A DNA stretch of 64,000 nucleotides from Drosophila pseudoobscura. Lineage: Eukaryota; Arthropoda; Insecta; Diptera; Drosophilidae. The notes under the pieces were generated by a model, which did not search any database, was not told the DNA's origin, and saw nothing but the letters and a program-made list of their open reading frames with translations. Location of the stretch: assembly GCF_009870125.1 (NCBI RefSeq), contig NC_046679.1:14074001-14138000 (forward strand). Reading direction: 5' to 3'. Made by a program: the position numbers and the translations under genes. Shown here piece after piece: positions 1-13,068 of this stretch. Position 1 is the stretch's first letter, and each line of letters opens with the position of its first letter.

Positions 1-2345
1 ACAAATGTGATAAGTACTCCTTGCCCATCCAAGGACTCTACTCTATAGATAAAATGGTAACATTTTTCTTTTCCGACATTGCATGATACACAATAACTAT
101 CGATCAGCTGTCGGGACATCGGCAATGGGAAATCAAATTCCCAAAAATAAATTGCTAACAAGGTTTTCCCTTTATTGAGTTGTTGATGGGCTGACGACCA
201 GAATGTTGTGTGCTAAACGTTGACAGTAAAAAGTGCAATCAACAATTACGTATTACGGTCTCATAAAGCGGCCAAGAAATAAATGTCAGTCGATAGCAGC
301 AGCTAAAGGCCGAAATTGATTGGATAGCCAGACGACTGCTAGGGAGCCACAGGGCGAGAGGAGCCTCGGAAATTGATATTCAAAATGCAAACGATTGCCT
401 ATAAAGTATATTTACTATACGTACCTATACATACCCGTTTTGAATCGCTTCGGGGCTGTCAGTTTATTTAAGAAATATGCATGTGGAGCAACGGCAGCGG
501 CTACCCCGAACTAATGGGCCTGCAATTTGGGTTCATTTAAAGCAAAAATTAAACTGACAAACTGCGAAGATATCTGAAAACGACCCCTGCCCATGGCCAA
601 AAAATATGTGGAGTATAAATAAATTTGTGATATGGCTGGCGAAACAGCGAAAAGTTCAAGGTAATTGCCGTTGTCAAAGCAGCGCAACGAAAAGTGGGCG
701 GACCCCGTGAAAACTTGGCCAACAATTTATGGGCCACTTGAATACAAGCAAAGGGTGTTGAGGTTGCTCGCGAGCAATCACCAGAACCGAACCGAACTGG
801 CAAGGATGTGGGATGGGGTCTGGGCTCTGCATCTACCCATGAGGAGGGTGCACTAGGAGAATGCCTGGAAAATTTACGTATTTTGCATAAACGATGTGAG
901 AATTACTTAATTGCAGTTGGAATGGCTTCATACACACATCCACATTCACATTCACATCCACACTTATAAATATACACCAGTTTCCTCTGTGGGCGGCAAA
1001 TTTATGAGTCTTTAGTCTCGACCCACAAAATGAAGTTGTCTACGGCACCAGACACCTGCTTGGGGCCATATGGCCATACGGGGGAATGTCACGTCAATCC
1101 CTTTTGTTTGCCACTCACATATGTATCTGATAGCTGAACATATCTGCAAATATGTGTATCCATTAGATGGCTGATTGCTAAAGTCGAATTTGGTCAACAT
1201 GTTCTTGGTTACGTTAGTCAACAGTAAACAAAGTTCGAGTATTACCAGTACCAGGGAGTGAAGGCAAGAAACAAAAGCTAGCATGGGCCTAGGCCTGAGT
1301 TGGTTCGGAATAGGGAACTGCTAATAGTTTCCCTAACATTTTCTCTATTAAAAAACCCCATTTCTTTAGGTTCTTCTTGAAAAGGGTATTTGCCATTCGA
1401 CTTGCCACAGAAGGTTCTTAGCTTTTTCCTTTGGCCAACCTCTTCGTTTGATTTTGGCATGTCTGCCAGCGTGGTTGACGATGACGACGATGACTTTGAA
1501 AACAAAATTTTTACTCAAATGAGAGGGAAATGGCTTTCAGCCAAGTCAACAGGCCGAGCCAGGGCACTTGGAGCATATTAAGGGCGTCATTAGTGCGGCA
1601 GGCACTGCAAATTTGACAGGTGTTGGGGGAAGAGTAACGACATTTGATGGTCCTGACATTTGCCGCAGTGCAACGACAGCAACGGCAGCAGAAGCCTACT
1701 GTTGCAACATTGGGGGCGCGGACGTGCTGGCAACGGCGTAGGCCGTGTCGGGTTTCAGCTATTTAGCGGCAATTTGTATGTGCAAAAGTTTGCCAAATGG
1801 AAACGGAATTGCAGTTTAAACCTCATTTGGCGCACTCGATGAGCCACCGTCGACGGGCGTCGCGTCGTGGGCGGTCGATACAAGCCGGGAACAACGGCAA
1901 CCGCCATAAAAATAATACTTTCAATAATAATTGCAAAGTGTTTTCTATTCCATTCAGCTGCCGCCTTCGTTTCCAGGCCATAAATCAGCGATTGCTCAGT
2001 CAGTCGCTGGCTCTGGCTCTGGGCTCTGGGCTCTGGGACGGGCCTGGCGCCTTCTGCCCGAACATAAATTTAATTGAAAGACGGACCAGAGTCCAAGCCG
2101 AAGCCCAAACCCAACCCAAACCAAAGTCAAGTCGTTGCCAAAGATGCCTGGAAGTGGTTGAGGCGTCAATTGGCAAATTGGTTTCCATGTCAGCCAGAAG
2201 GAAAAGTTAATTTTCTCGCCGCCATAAATAACCCGCACTGATCGACTGGAACTAAGCCAAGGAAAGATCTTTCCCACTCTGGAACTCAACTCCTATCTAT
2301 CTCCAAAAAGATCTCCTCTGGCAGGTGAGGTGCTCTTCTACTCCA

Positions 2346-2384
2346 GCTCCCCAGCCCCAGCCCCAGCCCTAGCCCTAGCCCATG
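2346..2384. repeat. Degenerate (CCCAGC)n hexamer tract
   Basis: Six or so near-identical CCCAGC/CCTAGC units stand in tandem. Similar GC-rich hexamer tracts recur at about 14380-14420, 18240-18275, 21760-21800 and 26940-26990. They create spurious open frames rich in Gln, Ser or Pro. Confidence 0.7.
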
Positions 2385-5300
2385 CCAATTCCAATTCCAA
2401 TTCTGGCCAAGTCCATGGGCAAAAGTATTTTAATGCTTTTTTAATTGGAAATGCACACACACGACCCGGCTGATGACGCCTCGAACTTTACTGCCTGTTT
2501 TGCAATTACGTAATGGCAATTTAATGATCGCCTCGCAAACAAACCGCAAATAGTCGTTCTAATAAATGATCCGCTGTGACGAAGCTGGAATGCCCTGAGG
2601 AAAAGCGGGTAAATATTAATTAATATCGATATTCATTTCATTCGAAATGCATAACCATCTCAGAGGCTACGATGCGAATCTAGGAACCACACACTCGCAC
2701 ATCCGAACTACAGATTTGGGTCTACAGTTCTATGAAAGGCCTCATATAGAGAGGTTTAGGAATCGAATAGTTTTGGTGTAGGATCTAGTTTATTGTATTG
2801 TATTGTATATCCTTTCTATCGATTAGTAATAAGTCCTCTAAGAGTATCAAACTTTTCGAATTTTATTTCTCATTAATTGTCAATTGGGCTTAACTGAGAT
2901 TCTATTGCATTTCAAAGGAAATAATATTTATAAAACTCAAAAAATTTTTCAAATTCTCAAGTGCTTTTTTTTTAAGAGAACCTACAGAACCTGAGCGGTA
3001 GAAGCTTTGACAGATTGCCACACAAATGATTTGTTAATTTCGTATAATTGTGGATTTGCTGGACTGGAAAATTTATGTGGCTACCCGTTTGAGGGGAGCA
3101 GCGAGGAAATTAACATTAATTAGGCACGAATCTCCATCGCCGAGCACGCCATGCCATGCCACCGATCGCAGCGGCAACAAATTCAATTTGATGCATTTTG
3201 GGTTTATTTGAAAATTTTCTCATTTTGTGGAAATTAATGAGCGCCCATTTGGCGCACTCCCCGACCACGCCCCCAATGCGCACGCAAACCATGGCATGGC
3301 AGCTTTATTTCTTCGGGTTCGTATCGTTGCTTTCTGGGTTTTATTTTTTTGTATTTTCGTAGAGAATCTGCCTTAGTTATATTTATAAATTAATGGGCCA
3401 AGATAAATGGCAAACGATTTGTATTAAGAGACGTTTTTGGGAACAGAATTGGGCGCCGGGACCTCGTTAAGTGTCTTCGCTCTACTTACTTGGCGGCCCC
3501 TAAGGGCAGCGGGAGGTGCAGCAGAGGTGGGTGTGTGTTGGCCATGAATCAGATATATACATATACGTACTGGTACATAAGGTGAATCCCTCGAATCGTT
3601 TGTGTTCTGCTCTGGGGTGTGGCAAGTGGAGCAACTCTCGGTTTATGAATTTGAAATAAATTGAAAAAGAAATAAGAAATCGGTTGGGCTATAATGATGA
3701 TGAGGCTAGTGATTGTAGGCCAACCTCTGATGAGTTGTTGAAGTATGAGTCATAGTTTAGGGTTTTTTAAAGATATATTATGATGATAATGGGAAAAGAG
3801 TTAAGGGGTTAAATGGAATCCCTCAGTCTTCTCTTCAGTCTTTTCCCCCAAGTAATAAGTATGGGTATTTTTGAGATCTGTAGGATCTATTAAGGGCGTT
3901 AAGGGATAGATCCCCCCCTATAGACTATCTATCTATCAGCTTGGATGGAATAGCCACTAGCGCTTTCTCCCATTGAGTCCACCCATTGACTCCTCCCACT
4001 GATTACATTGCTTCCTCCAGGCCAGAGCTTCCACCAAATGTCTGCCCCCGGCCTTCCTTCAATTTCCTTATAAAGTTCACCTGCCCAGCCAATTAATTAA
4101 TTAACCTTTGGCCCCATATCCATGTACTCCACCCCGTCCATCCCTGTGAACAGAATCAATAAGTGCATGTGGGGGCGGGACACGCCCACGAACATGAGGG
4201 GGCCTCCATTTAAAAGCCATTTCGCTTTGTCGCCGCCGACAAATTGCCGACATTTGCTATTAAAACCTTTTTGAACCCCATGGAGGGGCGGAAGGAGAAC
4301 AAATAGTTGTTGTATGCTAAAAGTTTTTGTGGCACAGTCAATAAATCTGCGGCGGCTCTGGAAAATGTTGCAAAGGCAACATCGCGTCGGCCAACTACTT
4401 TAAAATAATTAATGGGTGCGGCCCGGCAACTGAAGTTAGCCAAGTTTTTCGCTGACGCTGACAATCGGCTAAATTATGGGGTCGCAGTGGAAATAGCCGG
4501 GTTTCCCGGGGTTGAGGGGGAACAGCCTTATGGTTGGGACTGCCTGACACCTGTCCCCGTTCTATGGCATCGATATTGGGCTGTGAATGCCATTCGCTGA
4601 GCCCAAATCCAAACAGCAACACAGCTGCCACAATGAGGCAGTTAATTAACACATTACCGTGGCTGCGGCTCAGATTCAGGGGAATCTGGCCAATTGTTGC
4701 TACTGCCACCTGCAACAATCGTTGAGGATTTAACCCGGTTATAGTTCTTTGTTTGTTTTGGAAGAGGTTTAGGGTTCAGTTTAGGTATTTCACGAAGCCC
4801 TCTAGCCCATCCTTAATGCCAAATAGATTAAGCCCAGAGATCAAGCTCAATTTGGATCAATTATTACTGGCATCCCTCTCGATTGAGCAGCTGTTGGCTT
4901 CTGGCAAGTAAATAAATTCATTTGATTTGCTCTTTAATGGCCCAAAGTCTTTGCCGGGGGCTTGGCTGTAACTCTGTCCGTGCTGTGGCTGTGGCTGTGG
5001 CTATCCTCTGTGGCTGCATTTGTGTTAATTTGAATTTAATTGTTGGCCAAACCCGGAGTCAGCGGCGGACATTAACACATGCTCGCGAAGGCGCCTCGGA
5101 CTCGGAGCAATGTGTTTGGGTTAAATATTGTAAGCCAGGAGTGGACACGACTGTTGGGCCCTAGCCCCGCCCCCCTTGTGCAGCACCCCCTGCCTCCTAC
5201 AGATGACTCCTTTCTGGAGCTTCGTGCCTCAGTCTTTTGGCTCTATGTCATTTTAATGGCCGGCGCTGCTGTTGCTGCTGGTGCTGCAAATGACCAATGG

Positions 5301-8300
5301 CGTTTTCAACTGGTTGCTGCAGCTGTACACACACCCTCGACCCCTCTCCTGGCACTTACCCTTCCTTACCCCACCTGCTGCCACCCCAAACGAAACTGCG
5401 TGCAAAATTGCTGCAACGAAGCGAGTCGAGGCGGCTCGACGAGCAGCTTGAGTTGTGGCAGCCAAGACGTCTCTTGCCTCCCGGTAGCAGGCAACGCTGA
5501 CAGGCCGCCGGCTGACGTGCCAACCACTGGCCACTGACCAGTCTCGATCCTCCTGCACTCCATCTCCACTGCAGTGTCAGGCGCTGTCTTGGACTCCATC
5601 GCCGTCTCTTAGTCGCTGTTCGAGGCCAGCATAACAGACGCTGCGCGTTTTTGGGGTAATTAATCATGCTGCATAAATTAATGTAACCAGAAGTTAATTA
5701 ACTTAAGTTTATTTGCACGGCTTTTGCTTAGAGCCACGCTCGTCACTTGCCACGCTTGCCACAGCAAGAATCACTACGCCTAGAGCGGGATTCCTATGGA
5801 AAATAAATGTAAAATGGGAGCCCAGACTATGTGTTCCTTCTACATACAAAACCTATGAAACAGTTCTGAGAATATTTCTTCTCTCTCTTTATTTGATTCC
5901 CCTCAAGACAGTTCTGCTGCAAGGCCAATATTCACCCACCTTGAGGCATCATTTCAAGGCTATCTGCAGACTCCTCTCAGGTGTGCCACAGCATTTCTGG
6001 AAAGAGTTTATCTGAGAGCGCAGATTTCAGCAATTCGGTATTCGGTATTCGGGATTCGGCATCGCCATCAGGCAAAGGCCTTTTAACTGCTTGCAAATTT
6101 ATGTCTCAGCTTAAGAAAACACTAAATGAGTGCCATGCATTTTTTTATCGCACGCAGCAGCAGCAACAAAAATCCCGGCTTAAAAAGAGCATCAGAAAAC
6201 AAGAACAACACAACAACTAATTAGACATGTTAAGGAACATGTTCGGAGTCTTCTTGTTGCTGGCAACAGGCATTAAAATGGTAACAGGCCCGAAAGTCAG
6301 CCAGCACACACATTTAAAAATGCTCAACTTAATTAATTGCACAGCAAATGCCGGATAAGGGACCCTTGAGAGGGACCCTCACACTGACTGGAACTGGAAC
6401 TGGGACGGGGACTGGGATTGGGATTGGGGTTAAGTGTGACTAAAGCCAATGACTTGATATTTGCCGCACGATAGGATGCCTCTGGAATCGTTGCTGGACA
6501 TCCCAAAGGGCATCAGCTGGAGTCGCGTTCTGTTTCGCTGCGCGTTGGTTTCGCTTTTCATTAAACAAATATCCAAACACTTTTGCCGCTGATCCGGCGA
6601 CACAGATTACGACCCAGAATGGACCCGACCCTGACTCGCCTCTCTCTCCCTCTCTCTCCCTCTCTCCCCCTCTCGCCGTGTCCCCACCACATTTGCAATT
6701 TCAATTTTGTATCGCGAGGCGAAGGCGAAGGCGACAAAAGGTCTGCCAAAGTCTTGCCAACTTCTTAATGAAGTTTTATACTTTGAAGCTTCCTTCTTTT
6801 CTTCCTTTTATTTTTATTAGGTTCGGTTTTAATCGAATTTTGAAGGTGTGCGATTTGACACCGAGGAATTTTTAGCCAACTAAAATATTTCCTTGAGTCA
6901 ATCAATGAATAATGGTATTGGATTGTATAATAGAAATTGGAGATCTTATATTGTTATGGCTCTGAATAAATAAACTACTTTAAACTACTGCTTTATTCCC
7001 TGCCTTATAGTTGAGAACCGCACTGTCTTCAGCCCTTTACATTCTCTTTATTCAATCAACTGGAGAATCCTCTTACGAAGCATCTTCCATCATCCCTCTC
7101 CGCATTAGCCAGCTTCATTAAGGCTAACACGCCCCCAACAAGATCAGGCACAACCACACGAAACATCGATCAATGAGCAATGATTAATTGATGATTCGAA
7201 TGCATAAAACCATTTGAAGGCACAATCAAATTAAGGCAGCAAATAAATGTGAGCCAATTATTAAAACTTAATTTTGATGTAGACACCAGGCACCAGGCAG
7301 CAGACATGAGACATGAGACTTCGTCTCCGAACCGGAGTCTCCGTCTCCTCCGCCCCCTCCGCAGCATTTTCGATTACCAATTTCACAGCTCACTCCCCCA
7401 ACCCTGTATCTGCCCCTGCCTCTTAACCATGGCTGTTCATCAGCGGCGGCAGCTAATGAGCCAACATGCACTTGGCCAGCCAAGATGTTGCTGTTGGGGC
7501 TGCTGTCGATCTGGGGACGACGACGAGGACGGCATACGGCAATGGTTGTACAACTAATCAAGCTGTTTCAGCTGCCAACTTTGATGCATTTCCCAAATTG
7601 ATGCCCTCGGGATTGATGGCTGTGAGCATTCTGTGGCTCTCTGACATATGCAAAACATTTTGTTTGTACACTGGCCGAGCGGAGATACGAATGTATCCAA
7701 ATAAATGAGCTGAGAATGCAGACAAATCACGGACGAAGAAGGTGAAAAAGCTGCCAGCTCAAGCTGAGAAGAGTAGTGGAGTAGATGATGATCCAAAAGT
7801 TGAGGGTCTGGACGACTAAGCAATGATCTACAGAAGATGAGAGATCTCTGATCTCTGATAACATCATGCCCAACCTACAGAAGAAGAGCATCTTCAGATC
7901 TAATCAAACAGCAAAACAGTTGCCCCAACCCAGGGACTCCTGCTTACCAAAAACCCCTTATAATCAAGAGTTAAACAAATCTATTTCAATTTCTGAAGCT
8001 GCGCCAAATTAACCGCAGGCATTCAGTTTTCGGTTTTGTATCTGGGATTTCGGTGTTTTCTCTTTTCGAGCCTCGAATCAGCTCGCTGTTTGAAGTCTCT
8101 CCCTCGGCATTGTTTCTGTTTCTGATGAGTATTGATGAGTTTTAATAAATTGCTGATGAGTTGGCCGACTTGGGGCTGGGGGCTGGCTGTTAGAGATACC
8201 AATATCTGTGAACGGCGACGGGGACTGGGACGGGGGGCAGAATCAACGCCTTGGCTACCAGGGGGCAGGGCACTGCAGCCGGGCAGATGAGCATTTGAGT

Positions 8301-9254
8301 GATGCGTTTTTGAAAGTGGCGTCGAATTTCTCAACCGTGAAGCGCCATGCAGAGCAGCGGTAATTGAGATGCTGCCTGATCGGGCTCCGACTGCGACGCT
8401 CCGACTCTGCGACTCTGCTACTCTTCGACTCTGGGCTTGGGTCTTGGGTCTGGATCGGTGAGATCTCGGTGCGAGTGTAGCAACGTGTATCCATTTAATT
8501 GCCGCCATTATTAAACTCATTTATCGTGTTTTCATTTCAAAGTGTTCAGGTGTCCGTGTCCGTGTCCGCGTCCGTGGCCGCGACTGTGTCCGTGTCTGAG
8601 TCGGGTTCGGGATCGGAATCGGGATGCAGATGCTTGGGTGCAATTAGCGTGGATAGCTTGAGCAGCTGCCTACGATCTGAGGCTGGCTGTGATGCAGCGT
8701 CTTACACGGGAATTAAGTTGTTTTGCTTAATTAATAAAAGTGGTTTTTAATAGAACGCCATTAGCCAGCCAGTGGCCACGGGGCAGCCAAACGAAAGACT
8801 CGGCCACCAAACCAGACGGAGACTTCTTCCAAACCTCTCTCTGACTCAACACCCACCTCTGGATCACTTCTCTTTGGGTTGGGCGAATGCACACGGATGG
8901 AAAAGTTTCCATGTAACTCGGACATTAAGCAATCTCTTGGCTTGTCACACTTTCGAGTTCATCAGTGTCAAAAGCGGCGATGATGATGATGACAGGGCAA
9001 CCGGAATGTTTCCCTGTTTTCACCGTCACATAAACTCATATAATTAACATAATCATAATCAACAAAGTATAAACATTAAATTGAGGCTAATTACTTTATA
9101 ACCGACACTCAACTGCGAAACATCTGACAATGTTGTATGTTGAATTACCCCCAACCCGGCAGAAAATAAAACTGAAAAAACATGTTCACTTGTGGCAAAC
9201 TCGTTTCAATTATGAAGAATCGAGCGAGCGGTCTAAGCGAGTGCTGATTACAGT

Positions 9255-9475
9255 ACACCAACAAAAACACAAATACACCAACAGTATTCCAACAACAAAA
9301 AGTACTACAACAAGAACAATACACCACCAACTCATCAAACAAAAAAAAAAGAATAATAAAACAAAAACATTTCAACTAAAAAATACACCAAAAGCAACAA
9401 AAAAGATTAAACTCTAAAAAAAAAACACCAACAAGAGTACACCAACAACACCAAGAAACACACCAACTGTCAACC
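9255..9475 (+). repeat. A/C-rich low-complexity tract with ACACCAACA units
   Basis: Degenerate CACCAACA/ACAACA units and poly-A runs fill about 220 bp. The open frame across it (Thr/Lys/Asn-rich) is a by-product of the G-poor composition and is not annotated as a gene. Confidence 0.7.
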
Positions 9476-9842
9476 GGATGGAGCCGGAATAAAAGTAAAT
9501 TATGCGATAGCCCGACAGTTTCACACATGCGAATGAAATTTGATTTAATTTTTGTCTAAATGGAGGCTATGATCACGTTTCTGATGTCCGCCGGCATAAA
9601 ACTGCAATTGTCTCTTGGATAAAAGTACACTGAAAGAAAAGTACACACTTACGATGTGATGATACCGTAATATATTAGTCAAAGTGATACCAACATCGAA
9701 CATAATCAATACTCATATGAGTCTAAGCTTTTATCTTCTTCACATTTAGTATAGTATAAATTTATACATCAGTACATCAAAATGTACCCTTAACACCCTC
9801 TCAACATATCTAACACCAATAAACAAACGATGTCTGTTGATG

Positions 9843-10227
9843 CTACTCTTTCTTGGCTGCCTCCTCCAGACGTGCCACAAATTTCGGGGCAGTGTGCATG
9901 GAGTGAGTACTCTTACTGCCAGAGTTGCCGGCCAGCAGTAGCTTACAGCCGTTAACCATTGACTGCAACCGGTAACTGGTCGTACTGCCGGTCGAAATGC
10001 GGGGCTGGTTGACTGAAATTTGAGCAAGATTAAACAGAAAAGTTTACTCAAACCTCCGCTTTGGATTTTTATGACAGGCGCATGAGTCCGTGTGCAATTG
10101 TAAGTGCGCCATATAATTTACAGATAATTATTATAATTACAGGTTATTTTCAGTTAACATATTTGTAGCCGCTGTTGCCGGTCGCCGTCGACTGGCCATA
10201 GCTGAGATTCGTTTTTTGTCCAGCCAT
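9843..10227 (-). CDS. Small two-exon protein of unknown function (~76 aa)
   Basis: Proposed CDS is complement(join(9843..10004,10159..10227)). Exon 1 starts at ATG 10227 (MAGQKTNLSYGQ...) and exon 2 ends ...KFVARLEEAAKKE-stop. The in-frame join uses donor TAT|GTTAAC and acceptor ACCAG|CCCCGC. Without splicing exon 1 stops after 25 codons. A second acceptor 8 bp upstream (TTTCAG|TC) gives another frame. Exon 2 in the chosen frame has natural composition: Ser/Gly/Thr-rich, then a basic amphipathic C-terminus. There is no signal peptide or TM segment. The family is not recognised. It is divergent from the small gene starting at 10302, 74 bp away, so they may share a promoter. The weak donor is the main doubt, and a decayed gene is possible. 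Confidence 0.45.
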
Positions 10228-10301
10228 TGCATATATGTACATACATATGTATGTGTGTAGGAGGCAACTAGCTACAAATATATTTTGGTAATAATAATTT
10301 G

Positions 10302-10585
10302 ATGGTTTCTCAATTAGTTAAATGCGCAGAAATAATTGTGGCAATGTTGGCCCACATTTTGGCGAAAACAAAAGACTTAGGCAACGAACTAAGTCCCGAA
10401 AAAGAGATCCATCTGCTGAGGATGGTACAGCTTGGTGTCTTTAAGGTTTCAATGTTCAGTGCCGTTTGCCCAGAACAAGGTAGATTGAAGAAATGATAAG
10501 CAGAACATCAAAAATTTTACGAATCTTTTCCTTTGCAGCACTTTCATTCCACTTAATTAGGGGAAAAGTTTCGAGCAGTACCTGA
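10302..10585 (+). CDS. Small two-exon hypothetical protein (~74 aa)
   Basis: Proposed CDS is join(10302..10479,10539..10585). Exon 1 (MVSQLVKCAEIIVAML...) reads as an amphipathic, helix-rich sequence. A donor CAAG|GTAGAT and acceptor TTTGCAG|CA bound a 59-bp intron, a usual Drosophila length, and the frame closes at TGA 10583-10585 after ...GKVSSST. Unspliced, the frame stops at 10496-10498. I do not recognise a family. The hydrophobic stretch near residues 9-22 could be a weak signal anchor or just a helix. The gene is head to head with the minus-strand small gene starting at 10227. Support is composition and splice geometry only. Confidence 0.4.
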
Positions 10586-12176
10586 GTCATCTCTCTCATA
10601 ACTCTTTGGCCACTTATGCGTTATGGCCGGCGCAAAACTGAAGCTGAAACCGAACCAAAAACTGAAAATATTGTATCTCTGCCGTTGGTCATAAATAAAT
10701 TTGCCAGTCCGAAAATATGTACAAGGAAAACACAAGCGACTGACAATCTATGGGGCAGGGCCGTTCAGGACAGGACTGGACAGGGTTGGGTTGGGTTGGG
10801 TTTGGTCTGCTTTGGTTGTGGCTGTGGCTGTGGGCTTGGAGCGCGATAAAAATCGTTGGCAATTTGTTAAATTTAACGATTTTCAACCTCAAGCCAACGA
10901 AAACTGTGCCGAAAGTTGGTCACTCGCCCCCGTCCTGCCCTCAGCCCAAATCCCTCCGTCCTCCGCCCTCAGCCCTCGGCCTCGCCTCCCCCGGCTTCGA
11001 CTGTTTTATGGCCAAATAAATAATTAAAATGATGCGTGGTGTTAAGTGCCGCCACGTCGAGAGAGTTCCGAAACTCTTGGTGGAGAACCACTAAACCACA
11101 CGCAGTCTGCCCCATGCTACCCAGTCTGCCGGTGTCTGGCATTTCTTTTGAAAATTTGTCATAAATTTATCGCTTTCGCGACCGGGTTCACTAAACCTCC
11201 ACTGTCCCCTGGACAGATCTGGGCCCAAGCCCAACCCCAAGCCCAAAAAGAGCCGGGATCGGGGCACGTACTTTGTCGTAGTCCAAGCTTAATTGCTTGT
11301 CATGTGGCACACATTTTTGCCACAAATTGGCCGCCAGATATGCGAGACGTGACCCCCGGCACGCGGACCACACAACGCCTGATGTTGTTCTAAGACTGCC
11401 AAAAATTATATGATCATCAACTCCGCCCAAGGCCCATTGTGGCGGTCAAATATACCCGCACAAAAATTATGTAAACTAGCTTCAGAAAGGTCTAAACGAA
11501 GCTCCGATACTCTTGGAAAGTGTCTTAGCATAAATAGGATGTAAGGAACCAACCAAATCCATTCGAATTCCATTTTAAAATCATTGAAAACCTAGAACAG
11601 AGTGGTGTTCTAGTAAGAGAATCCTCTCACTTCCCCATCCCTCAGTGCAAGCCTCTAACCCTCATTCATATACCCATCATTTGGAGAACTATAAAATGTA
11701 AAGAGACACTTTTTATAAACAGTTTTACGCCCTTAACCCCTGAACCGGTTCGGGGTTCAAAGAATAAAACTAAAGACGGACACGCAGGCCTCATTAAAGG
11801 CGGCCACAACACAGACAGAACTACAATCCAAATCCGAGTCCGCGTCCGAGTTCAGTTTAATTTTCATTTTTAATGAACTAATATGCTTTATGAGAGTCGA
11901 CTTGCTCCACACAGAATGTCACTTGTCGCAGCTTCTTGTCTTTTGAGATCTCAATGGTTTTATGGGTGTACGCAATCGTAAAAGACAACGAGAAATCTCC
12001 GGCCAGACCGATAGAGAGCAACACATAAAACGAGGCTCAGACCTAATCTTAACTGATCTCGAAAGGCGGTTATCAAAAACAGGAAAACTGAAAATTAAGT
12101 AGCAAGTGCCTCATTCTTTCCTAGTAAATTCTGTCAGGTTTATGAGAATTTTGGGTACATAGGAAACTCGAACAGA
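10586..12176. other. Intergenic, no gene seen
   Basis: About 1.6 kb of non-coding sequence. A (GGTTGGGTT)-like tract lies at 10775-10800, followed by GGCTGTGGCTGT repeats. Both make spurious Gly/Trp-rich frames. Confidence 0.6.
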
Positions 12177-12992
12177 ATGGGTGGATGTTGCTGCAGAAAT
12201 CCCACATCTCCGTATCCCACAGTCCCAATGGAGTTTATGGATAGCCTGAAGAGTAAGACACAACGTACGCGAGTGGTGAAAGTAATCGGGGAATCTCAGA
12301 AAGTACTGGCTCCTCCCCCAGTGAAACCCACACAGATACAGTATCTGTACAATCGATTCTGTCAAATTTCTGGCGAATATCGTCCTAATCAGGTGCAGAA
12401 GTACAACTTTTACTCGGGCCTGTTGTCCCTGAATCCCCTGCTGCCAACAATTCTGAACTGCATGTTCGGCGATAAGAATGTGATCACCTTTGTAGAGTTT
12501 GCCATGTTCCTGAGCACCTTCCAGGCGCACTCCCTGAAGACCAAGAGGGGCGTCAAGAACGAAGGAAAGGACCGCAAGTTGAACTGTAAGAGATATCCTT
12601 TTAAGATCGACCCTTTTCTGCATGGTTTTCCTTCCTCACTCACAGATCTGTTCAGTATGTATGATCACAACAAAGATGGGCGCATCACCAAGGTAGATAT
12701 AACATTAAGTAAAGAATAACATCCAATATAAGAACCCCCTTCACAGGTGGATCTAGTGATCATAGTGCACAAACTATTCGCGCATATGATGGATCATCTG
12801 CAGATCATGCGCATAGTGGACACAATGATGACGGAAATGGACTGTACGGACACTAATCAAATAACTTTCCGGGACTTCTGCAAGGCCTTCGAGGTCTTCG
12901 ACATGGCCGAAATGATGGTCACCTTTATACCCGAGTTCCGGGGACGTTCCAACGACGATGGGAAATCTTCAAAGTGGTTTTGTTGGAAGTGA
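12177..12992 (+). CDS. Acylated EF-hand protein, calcineurin-B-like (233 aa)
   Basis: CDS is join(12177..12585,12646..12692,12747..12992); both short introns have GT/AG ends and keep the frame. The N-terminus MGGCCCR has Gly2 for N-myristoylation and Cys4-6 for palmitoylation, so membrane tethering is likely. One good EF-hand loop is encoded across exons 2-3: D-H-N-K-D-G-R-I-T-K-V-D near residues 144-155, with Asp rather than Glu at position 12. A second C-terminal loop, D-C-T-D-T-N-Q-I-T-F-R-D, is degenerate. Length and layout resemble the calcineurin B / CHP / CIB superfamily with diverged N-terminal hands. An AATAAA lies at 12999-13004. Partner and function are unknown. The fast-evolving look would suit a tissue-restricted gene, which is inference. 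Confidence 0.85.
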
Positions 12993-13068
12993 ACCAAAAA
13001 TAAAATATCTTTCTAACTATGATGCACTTCAATAAGTGATTGAAACTTTATTGATATTCATTGAATGC

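Larger units (their letters stand above)
1..9842. other. Gene-poor intergenic DNA
   Basis: I see no supportable gene in these ~9.8 kb. Open frames are short, low in complexity and lack splice or start context. The stretch is AT-rich, with many TTAATTAA-type homeodomain-like sites and clusters of degenerate short repeats: CCCAGC near 2346-2384, CTCTCTCC near 6640-6675, GTCCGTGTCC near 8550-8600. This would fit cis-regulatory DNA of a distant developmental gene, but nothing here proves that. Confidence 0.6.

Noticed and set aside
5079-5537. 152-codon plus-strand frame with overlapping frames on both strands
   Set aside because: All frames are open because the stretch is GC-rich, and none has a natural composition or conserved motif.
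8023-8520. 165-codon minus-strand open frame
   Set aside because: Arg/Ser-rich reading of GACTCTGCG-type repeats; composition is not gene-like.
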